19,233 nucleotides of DNA from NCBI GenBank assembly GCA_036274055.1, contig DASUGM010000070.1:1-19233 (forward strand), read 5' to 3'. Source of the DNA: DASUGM01 sp036274055 (lineage in GTDB: Bacteria; Acidobacteriota; Vicinamibacteria; Vicinamibacterales; SCN-69-37). The notes under the pieces are model-generated. The model worked only from the letters and a program-made list of their open reading frames with translations, was not told the DNA's origin and searched no databases. A program made the position numbers and the translations under genes. Below are positions 1-5,259 of this stretch, piece by piece (positions within the stretch are counted from its first letter, which is position 1; each line of letters starts with the position of its first letter).

Positions 1-7
1 TAACAAG

Positions 8-58
8 AAGGGACCGGGTCGCTTTTTACGAAAAACGTAAAAAGCGACCCGGTCCCTT
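8..58. repeat. REP-like perfect palindrome, copy 1
   Basis: Two 23-base arms (8-30 and 36-58) are exact reverse complements around a 5-base AAAAA loop. The right arm runs into six T residues at 57-62, so a transcript crossing it would form a strong terminator-like hairpin. The same arm sequence recurs at 18480-18536 in this window, which marks it as a dispersed element. It lies about 50 bases before the start codon of the SRPBCC gene. No coding capacity is believable here. Confidence 0.93.
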
Positions 59-73
59 TTTTGATGGGTGCCC

Positions 74-102
74 TTGATTGACATTTTAGTTTTGGTTAAA
101 GT
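74..102 (+). promoter_or_regulatory. Candidate sigma-70-like promoter with leaderless start
   Basis: TTGATT at 74-79 and TAAAGT at 97-102 are separated by 17 bases, and the ATG at 110 follows 7 bases after the -10. Transcription would then start at or next to the ATG. No Shine-Dalgarno sequence precedes that ATG. Each hexamer matches consensus at only 4 of 6 positions, so the main support is the same geometry at other genes here. Confidence 0.45.
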
Positions 103-109
103 ATTAGCC

Positions 110-871
110 ATGGCTGACCTGCCGCACCGACTCGACCGCACCGTCGTCATCGGCGCGCCGCGCGAGACCGTGTTTCGTTTTTTCACCGACGAGGCCCGGT
201 GGGCCAGCTGGTGGGGAAAGGGATCGACAATCGACCCGCGGCCTGGAGGCAACATCCTTCTCGTCTATCCAGGCGACGTGCGCGCCGCCGGGCAGGTCGT
301 CGACATCGCGCCGCCGCATCGGATCGTGTTCACATATGGCTTCGTCAGCGGCAAGCCGATTCCGCCCGGCTCGTCGCGCGTCTCGATCGAGCTCGAGCCA
401 ATCGCCGGCGGGACGCGGCTGACGCTGGTCCATGCGTTTGCCGATGCCGCCGTTCGCGATGAGCACGTCCAGGGCTGGCGCTATCAGCTGTCGCTGTTTG
501 CGAATCTGGTGGCCGACGTGGTCCACGCCGGGGCCGCGGACCGAATCGATCGCTGGTTGGCGCTCTGGGCCGAGCCGGATCCGGCGGCGCGCCAGGCCGC
601 GCTCGCCGCGATCGCGGACGACGGCGTGCGCTTCGGCGATCGCTACAGCCGCGTCGAAGGCCGGGACGATCTGCTGCCGCACATCGCCGCCGCGCAACGC
701 TTCATGCCCGGCATGCGCATGGCGCGCGACGGGAACGTGCGCCATTGCCAGGGCCTGGTGCTCGCGGACTTCACGATGACCGGGCCCGATGGCGTCGTCA
801 AAGGCAAGGGCACCAACGTCTTCGAGTTCGGTCCTGACGGGAAGATCTTACGCGTCACGGGCTTTTGGTAG
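110..871 (+). CDS. SRPBCC (AHSA1-like) domain protein with C-terminal NTF2/SnoaL-like domain
   Basis: The protein has 253 residues. Residues about 8-140 read as an SRPBCC/activator-of-Hsp90-like fold: an early 'APRETVFRFFTD' segment, 'WASWWGKGSTIDPRPGG', and a late 'GGTRLTLVHAF' strand are typical of this lipid-binding-pocket family. Residues about 155-253 look like a separate NTF2/SnoaL-like domain ('RWLALWAEPD', then 'FEFGPDGKILRVTGFW'), as in polyketide cyclase-like small-molecule proteins. The two halves are both hydrophobic-pocket folds, so ligand binding is likely, but no substrate can be named. I prefer the ATG at 110 over a GTG at 68 because the domain begins there and a promoter lies just upstream. 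The gene is monocistronic and convergent with the hydrolase at 1063. Confidence 0.85.
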   Translation: MADLPHRLDRTVVIGAPRETVFRFFTDEARWASWWGKGSTIDPRPGGNILLVYPGDVRAAGQVVDIAPPHRIVFTYGFVSGKPIPPGSSRVSIELEPIAGGTRLTLVHAFADAAVRDEHVQGWRYQLSLFANLVADVVHAGAADRIDRWLALWAEPDPAARQAALAAIADDGVRFGDRYSRVEGRDDLLPHIAAAQRFMPGMRMARDGNVRHCQGLVLADFTMTGPDGVVKGKGTNVFEFGPDGKILRVTGFW

Positions 872-878
872 ATGGCGA

Positions 879-1053
879 GCTGAGTGAAGGCACTTGTCAC
901 AAGAGCCGCTAACCTTGGAGGGCTTGGAGCAGAGCGGTCTTTGTTTTGAAACCGCACGAGATAAGCATCACGCTGGTTCTTGCCAAAAGAAAAGGTGGTT
1001 ACTCCACCGCCTCCAAGGTTAATGGCTCTTGTGACAAGTGCTTTTCACTCAGC
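879..1053. repeat. Long imperfect inverted-repeat element with internal hairpins
   Basis: Arm 879-921 (43 bases) pairs with arm 1010-1053 (44 bases) with only about three mismatched positions and one single-base indel. The shared core includes TTGTCACAAGAGCC and TAACCTTGGAGG. The 88-base interior holds two smaller hairpins: GCGGT/ACCGC around 934-954, and GGTGG/CCACC around 994-1008. It lies between convergent genes ending at 871 and 1063. No T-tract follows the stem, so it is not a classical intrinsic terminator. It could be a MITE-like element or a structured RNA, and no target-site duplication is evident. Confidence 0.8.
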
Positions 1054-1062
1054 CCGGCCGAT

Positions 1063-1896
1063 CTATTTCCACCGCGCCACGAACGCCGCGATATCCGGCC
1101 ACGCTTGTCCGGAGAGCGAGTGGCCGAGTCCGGGGTACACCTTCCACTGATAGGGCTTGCCTGACGTCGCCAGCCGTTCCAGGTTGACGACCGTATCGCG
1201 GACCGGAATGCTGCGGTCGTCCGCGCCGAGCAGCCACAGCGTCGGCACCCGGATGTCGCGGAGTGCCGGCACGGGGTCATAGCCGGCCTCGCCATTGTAG
1301 TCAGGCAATGCGGCGTAGACGTCGTCGAGCGGACGCGAGGACCATTCGGCGAGATCGCTGTAGTAGTTTTCCAGTCCGATCGTGCACACGGGCCCGGACC
1401 ACAGGACCATGAACGGCACGTCGCCCAGCTCCCGCGCGGCGTGCGGCAGAATCCAGCCGGCTTGACTGTTGCCGAACAGCCCGACCCGCTTCGAATCGAT
1501 GCGTGGGCGCGTGCGCAGGAACCGCGCCGCCGCGGCGGCATCGCTGGCCAACTCCGCGATCATCCGCTCGCCGTTGCGAACGCCGACGCCCGAGTAGACG
1601 CCGGTCGAGTCGCCAACGCCGCGCTTGTCGTAGCGCAGCACCGCGAACCCCAGATTCAACCACTCCTGCGCGAAGTAACCCTGATCATGACGCGTGACCT
1701 GCCCCGATCCGTGGGCCATGACGATCGCCGGGAACGGTCCCGACCCGGCGGGCATGTCGATCGCGTACGCGAGTTTGATCTCGCCGTTGACGATGAATCG
1801 CGGCGTCGAGGTCGTTGGTGTCGATGGCGCCTGCGCGCCGCACGCGATCGCGGCCGCGATGATGACGCCCAGGCTGATCAGCAGACGATTTGTCAC
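1063..1896 (-). CDS. Exported alpha/beta hydrolase (dienelactone hydrolase/S9-like)
   Basis: The protein has 277 residues. It begins with a hydrophobic export signal (about residues 4-19) ending near Cys19, a possible but non-ideal lipobox. The alpha/beta-hydrolase core shows the oxyanion segment 'HGSG' at 62-65, 'YDKRGVGDS' at 89-97, the nucleophile elbow 'GNSQAG' with Ser144, an acidic 'GADD' with Asp226/227, and 'GLGHS' with His259. This is a complete catalytic triad. The likely reaction is ester or peptide-bond hydrolysis outside the cytoplasm, with unknown substrate. The start is GTG at 1896. The gene lies 19 bases downstream of the M23 peptidase gene on the same strand, so the two probably form an operon with an envelope role. 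Confidence 0.88.
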   Translation of the reverse strand: MTNRLLISLGVIIAAAIACGAQAPSTPTTSTPRFIVNGEIKLAYAIDMPAGSGPFPAIVMAHGSGQVTRHDQGYFAQEWLNLGFAVLRYDKRGVGDSTGVYSGVGVRNGERMIAELASDAAAAARFLRTRPRIDSKRVGLFGNSQAGWILPHAARELGDVPFMVLWSGPVCTIGLENYYSDLAEWSSRPLDDVYAALPDYNGEAGYDPVPALRDIRVPTLWLLGADDRSIPVRDTVVNLERLATSGKPYQWKVYPGLGHSLSGQAWPDIAAFVARWK

Positions 1897-1915
1897 GGAT
1901 CACCCGCGACGGAGA

Positions 1916-2788
1916 TTACTCTCGGCCGAGCAGCGCGAGCAAGGCGAGCGGGTCGACGCGCGCGCCGCTGACCCGCAGCGTCCAGTGCAGATGCGGGCCG
2001 GTGACTCGTCCGGTCGCGCCCACGCGGCCGACCACCTGACCGGTTTCGACGCGATCGCCGCGGGACACCGTCATCGCCGACAGGTGTCCGAAAAACGACA
2101 ACACGCCCATGCCGTGGTCGATGATCACGGTATTCCCGGAGTAGTACAGCTCGCGCGCCAGCATCACGGTGCCGCCATTCGGCGACTTGACCGGCGTGCC
2201 CGCCGGGCTCGGGAAATCGGCGCCGCCGTGCGCGCTCCGCGGCTGGCCGTTGAAGACGCTGCGCGTGCCGAAGGCGCTGTTGGCCGGCTCGGCCACCGGG
2301 CGGATGAACGGACCCGTCCAGAGCGGAACTTTCGCGGATTCTTCCCAGATGGCCGCAATCAGTTTTGCTTCGTCGGCGGCTCGCAGCTGCGACGCCGCCG
2401 ATGGATTCACGTAGGCCTCATCGACCTTCAGCGTCCGGGTCCGGAACTGCTTGGCCGCGACCGCGAGAAGGTGCGAGGCCTTGTCGGCGCCGGCCTCGAT
2501 CGTCACGGTATATTTGCCAGGTTTGACGTCGAGGTCGATGCCGACCAGCACGGTCCACGCTCCAGCGTCGCCCGGAAAGGCCCGTAACTCGCGACCGAAC
2601 ACGCGTGCGCGCGGCGCCGTGGACGCACCTGCGATCGTCAGCACCACGATCTCGCCGGGCGCCACCGCCCGGGATTTCGCGGTGACGGTCAGGGCGGACG
2701 TAGCCGGCACTCGCGCCGTTGTCACCGCGATCATCGCGATCGTCGCGATCAGCATCCACACCGGAGCCGCCGGCACCCGCCCTCTCAT
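1916..2788 (-). CDS. Secreted M23-family metallopeptidase
   Basis: The protein has 290 residues. A signal peptide or anchor covers about residues 8-25. A beta-rich immunoglobulin-like region (about 32-115) precedes the catalytic domain (about 170-285). The M23 zinc and catalytic motifs are all visible: HGGAD (His187, Asp191), GHL (His235) and HLH (His266, His268). Intact motifs argue for an active glycyl or D,D/L,D-type endopeptidase acting on peptidoglycan, not a degenerate LytM activator. The domain order, signal then beta domain then linker then M23, matches the second M23 gene at 13724, so the two may be distant paralogues. It is the first gene of a two-gene operon with the hydrolase and is divergent from the AraC gene across only 43 bases. 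Confidence 0.92.
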   Translation of the reverse strand: MRGRVPAAPVWMLIATIAMIAVTTARVPATSALTVTAKSRAVAPGEIVVLTIAGASTAPRARVFGRELRAFPGDAGAWTVLVGIDLDVKPGKYTVTIEAGADKASHLLAVAAKQFRTRTLKVDEAYVNPSAASQLRAADEAKLIAAIWEESAKVPLWTGPFIRPVAEPANSAFGTRSVFNGQPRSAHGGADFPSPAGTPVKSPNGGTVMLARELYYSGNTVIIDHGMGVLSFFGHLSAMTVSRGDRVETGQVVGRVGATGRVTGPHLHWTLRVSGARVDPLALLALLGRE

Positions 2789-2796
2789 CGTCCAGA

Positions 2797-2826
2797 ATTA
2801 TCGCCCGGTTCGGATCGCGGCATAAT
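2797..2826. promoter_or_regulatory. Overlapping divergent promoters between M23 and AraC genes
   Basis: The 43-base gap holds CATAAT at 2821-2826 (+), five bases before the GTG at 2832, and GATAAT at 2802-2797 (-), eight bases before the ATG at 2788. At 17-base spacing each -10 lies on the other promoter's -35 position, where the -35 matches are weak. The two hexamers form an inverted repeat. The AraC protein could therefore control both directions from this gap, but I cannot see a defined operator. Confidence 0.5.
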
Positions 2827-2831
2827 CAGAT

Positions 2832-3743
2832 GTGCCCTCCGAGCCCATCGTTCGCGACCTGCTGCCGGCCGAACGGCTGATCTTCGCGAGCGATCTGGTC
2901 TGCATCGGCACGTTTCGCTGCCGGCCGGACGACCCGGAGTTCGGCGGCGGCACGCCCTGCACGTCGTGGTGCTTCGTCTTCCCGCGTACCAGCGTGTGGA
3001 TTCACCACGAAGGCCGCCGCGCCTTCGTCGGCGATCCCACCGTGGTCAGCTTCTACAACCGCGACGATCGCTACGCGCGCCGGGCGATTTGTCCCGACGG
3101 CGATCGCGCCGACTGGTTTGCGGTGTCGCCGGCACTCGCTGTCGACGCCGTCGCCGCCTACGATCCGTCGGTCGAGGCGCGCCCCGACCGGCCGTTTCCG
3201 TTCGATCACGGACCGGCCTCGCCGTCGGCGTATTTGAGCCAACGCGCGGTGTTCGACGCCGCCTCGCGCCGGACATCGGAGCCGCTGGGGGTGGACGAAG
3301 CCGTGGTGTCGCTGCTCGATGGCGTGCTGGCCGGCGCGTTTCACGCACGCGACGCGGCCCCGCCGCGATCGGCCGTTGGTTCGCGCGATGTCATCGAACA
3401 GGCCCGCGCGCTGCTCGCCGCCGACGTCTCGGCGCGATGGGAACTCGGGCCGCTGGCGCGCCGGCTCGGCATCTCGCCGTTCACGTTGTGCCGCCGATTT
3501 CACACCGAGACGTCGATGACGTTGACGGAGTACCGCATGCAGCTGCGGCTGCGGACCTCGCTCGAGCCGGTGGCCGCCGGCGAGCCGTTGACCGACGTCG
3601 CGCTGGCGCTCGGGTTCAGCAGTCATAGTCATTTCACGGCGTGTTTCCGTCGCGGCTTTGGCGCGCCGCCGTCGGCGGTCCGTGGCCGGCCGGCGTCGCG
3701 ATGGCCGCGGGCGTTTACCGCCCGGGAGCGCGCCGATGACTGA
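2832..3743 (+). CDS. AraC-family transcriptional regulator
   Basis: The protein has 303 residues. The C-terminal region, about 185-285, carries the two helix-turn-helix motifs of AraC/XylS regulators: 'LGPLARRLGISPFTLCRRF' for the first and 'LTDVALALGFSSHSHFTACFRRGFGAPPSAVR' for the second, whose G-F-S-S-x-S-x-F pattern is the family hallmark. Residues about 15-110 probably form a cupin-like sensing domain, but the ligand is unknown. The start is GTG at 2832 with no Shine-Dalgarno, and a CATAAT five bases upstream suggests a leaderless mRNA. The stop overlaps the next gene by 8 bases, so the unknown gene at 3736 is translationally coupled. It is divergent from the M23/hydrolase operon and may regulate it. 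Confidence 0.93.
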   Translation: MPSEPIVRDLLPAERLIFASDLVCIGTFRCRPDDPEFGGGTPCTSWCFVFPRTSVWIHHEGRRAFVGDPTVVSFYNRDDRYARRAICPDGDRADWFAVSPALAVDAVAAYDPSVEARPDRPFPFDHGPASPSAYLSQRAVFDAASRRTSEPLGVDEAVVSLLDGVLAGAFHARDAAPPRSAVGSRDVIEQARALLAADVSARWELGPLARRLGISPFTLCRRFHTETSMTLTEYRMQLRLRTSLEPVAAGEPLTDVALALGFSSHSHFTACFRRGFGAPPSAVRGRPASRWPRAFTARERADD

Positions 3744-4164
3744 CGCCTCGACGTCGGCCGCGATCGGCGCGGCGCTGGCCGCGGCGCGGCTGCGCGCCAC
3801 GCGGCTGCACTTGCTCGAGTGGCACAAGGCCCTGGTTGACGCCGAACGCGAGCGCTACGAGCGCATGCACGGCCGCGTCGAGAACGCGCATCAGATGCTG
3901 CACCTGGTCATTCAGGATCCGTGGTTCGCCTGGATCCGGCCGGCGTCGGCGCTGATCGTGCAGGCCGATGAGCGAATGGCCGACGAAGCGCCGGTGCAGA
4001 TGACCGAGGCGCGGGACCTCGGTCGCGAGATCCGCCGTCTGCTCGACGGCGACGGATCGGCCGCGTCGTTTCGTGACGCGTATCATCGTCTCCTCCAGGG
4101 CTCGCCCGACGTCGTGCTGGCGCACGGGCGGCTGCTGGCGCACTTGAACGAGCCCGCATCATGA
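3736..4164 (+). CDS. Uncharacterised small helical protein
   Basis: The protein has 142 residues from the ATG at 3736, which overlaps the AraC stop codon. I do not recognise a named family. It looks almost entirely alpha-helical and soluble, with no signal peptide or membrane segment. The distinctive stretch is 'LLEWHKALVDAERERYERMHG' followed by 'LVIQDPWFAWIRPASALIVQ', where the D-P-W-F-A-W-x-R-P run looks conserved enough to be a family signature. The next gene starts inside its stop codon (ATGA overlap at 4161-4164), so the three genes from the AraC gene onward form one coupled operon. A functional link with the zinc-ribbon protein is an inference from this coupling alone. Confidence 0.8.
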   Translation: MTDASTSAAIGAALAAARLRATRLHLLEWHKALVDAERERYERMHGRVENAHQMLHLVIQDPWFAWIRPASALIVQADERMADEAPVQMTEARDLGREIRRLLDGDGSAASFRDAYHRLLQGSPDVVLAHGRLLAHLNEPAS

Positions 4165-4838
4165 CGACGATTCGGACCTACCGCGCCGGTTCGGCGGTCG
4201 AGGATTACTGCCGCGCGTGCAAGACCGACCGCATGCACACCGTGGTCGCGGCCGACACCGCCGGCCAGCCAATTCGCGTCGCCTGCGGCTACTGCCGCAG
4301 CGAACACAACTATCGCGGGGGGCCTCGTGTCGACGTCGACGCGCCGCCACCCGCGCGCGCGGCTGAACGCCGTGAGAGCACGGTCGTCAACCCGTCGCCA
4401 CGTGCGGCCCGCACTGAGGCGGCAGTAGACCCCTTCCCGTTCGTCAGCGACCGCGAAAGGATCGCGCCACCCGTGATGTTGCCTCAGGATGCTTCTGCCG
4501 ATCTCGAACTGCTGCTGCGCCGGATCATCCGCGAGGAGACCGGCATCTCGGCGGTGACACCAGCCGCGAAATGGCGCGGCGGCACGCTCGTCCTTCGCCC
4601 CGGGACGCCGGGCCTCCAGGAAAAGTCGTGGCCGATCGAGACCTTCTTTCACAAGATCGTGATGCTCCGCAACCGCCTGCGCACGCTCGAACAGCACGTC
4701 AACGCGTCGGATCTGCCCGAGGACGCCAAAATCAAGCTGCAGAGTTACATCAGCGGCTGCTACGGATCGCTCACCAGCTTCAACATCCTGTTTGCCGACG
4801 ACGATGATCAATTCCGCGGCGCCGCCGCCGGCGACTAG
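4161..4838 (+). CDS. Uncharacterised protein with N-terminal zinc ribbon
   Basis: The protein has 225 residues. An N-terminal zinc ribbon is formed by CRAC (Cys17, Cys20) and CGYC (Cys43, Cys46), a two-knuckle arrangement usual for small metal-binding or nucleic-acid-binding modules. A proline/arginine-rich linker (about 55-105) leads to a helical C-terminal domain (about 113-210) with 'FFHKIVMLRNRLRTLEQHVN'. The tail ends in an acidic 'FADDDDQFRG' segment. It overlaps the preceding gene by four bases. Its last 60 or so bases are repeated almost exactly at 5069-5113 downstream, outside any gene of comparable size. I cannot assign a function. RNA or DNA binding is possible from the ribbon. Confidence 0.82.
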   Translation: MTTIRTYRAGSAVEDYCRACKTDRMHTVVAADTAGQPIRVACGYCRSEHNYRGGPRVDVDAPPPARAAERRESTVVNPSPRAARTEAAVDPFPFVSDRERIAPPVMLPQDASADLELLLRRIIREETGISAVTPAAKWRGGTLVLRPGTPGLQEKSWPIETFFHKIVMLRNRLRTLEQHVNASDLPEDAKIKLQSYISGCYGSLTSFNILFADDDDQFRGAAAGD

Positions 4839-4848
4839 TGGCGGCGCC

Positions 4849-5033
4849 GCGATTTGCGATTTGTAATTTGCAATTTGCGATTGCATTGGCAATTGGCCTA
4901 CTTGCCTATGGCTATTGCCGATTGGTTATTGCAGATCCCAGACGACCGCGATTCCAATCGTCACACCGACAATAGCCATCGCTCAACAGCAAAATTGCCA
5001 ATGCAATCGCAAATCGCAAATTACAAATAGCAA
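4849..5033. repeat. Heptamer-built long inverted repeat, element 1
   Basis: Arms 4854-4894 and 4993-5033 (41 bases each) are complementary with two mismatches. The left side is a degenerate heptamer array (GCGATTT, GCGATTT, GTAATTT, GCAATTT, GCGATTG from 4849 to 4883). A nested pair, 4908-4917 with 4970-4979, is a perfect 10-base stem. The element is strikingly AT-rich against the surrounding DNA. Transcription in either direction would yield a very stable extended hairpin. Confidence 0.88.
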
Positions 5034-5191
5034 TGGCGACGCCCCTGATTGCTCTAAGCAACGTCGCTGCTTCAACGTCCTGTTTGCCGACGACGATGAT
5101 CAATTCCGCGGCGGCGGCGCTGAGTAGCGCGCCGCCACATTTGCGATTTGTAATTTGCAATTTGCGATTGCATTCCCCAATCGCAAAATAG
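5033..5191 (+). other. 52-codon open frame imitating the ABC-F start
   Basis: The frame starts at an ATG five bases after TACAAA and reads M-A-T-P-L-I-A-L-S-N-V-A-A, closely resembling M-P-T-P-L-I-S-L-T-A-V-A-T of the ABC-F protein. It then runs out of frame through the copied zinc-ribbon gene tail and the next repeat to a TAG at 5189. It may be a remnant of a duplicated ABC-F 5' end, or an upstream leader frame affecting ABC-F expression. I consider a remnant more likely. Confidence 0.35.
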
Positions 5192-5259
5192 CCAGTAGCA
5201 ATCGCGAATAACCCAAATTGCCAATGCAATCGCAAATTGCAAATTACAAATAGCAAATG
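5138..5259. repeat. Heptamer-built long inverted repeat, element 2
   Basis: Arms 5138-5174 and 5223-5259 (37 bases each) are complementary with a single mismatch, around a loop of 48 bases. The arms are the same degenerate GCAATTT-type heptamers as in element 1. The outermost base triplet of the right arm is the ATG of the ABC-F gene, so the start codon is inside the predicted stem. The right arm also holds TACAAA at 5245-5250, six bases before that ATG, a possible -10 for a leaderless message. Confidence 0.9.

Noticed and set aside
946..1164. 72-codon plus-strand frame over the inverted repeat at 879-1053
   Set aside because: It spans the loop and right arm of the repeat and then runs antisense into the hydrolase gene, with no ribosome-binding site.
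5033..5191. Independent small protein gene
   Set aside because: Its sequence is explained by a copied ABC-F head followed by an out-of-frame copied gene tail and a repeat arm. I keep it only as a possible leader or remnant.
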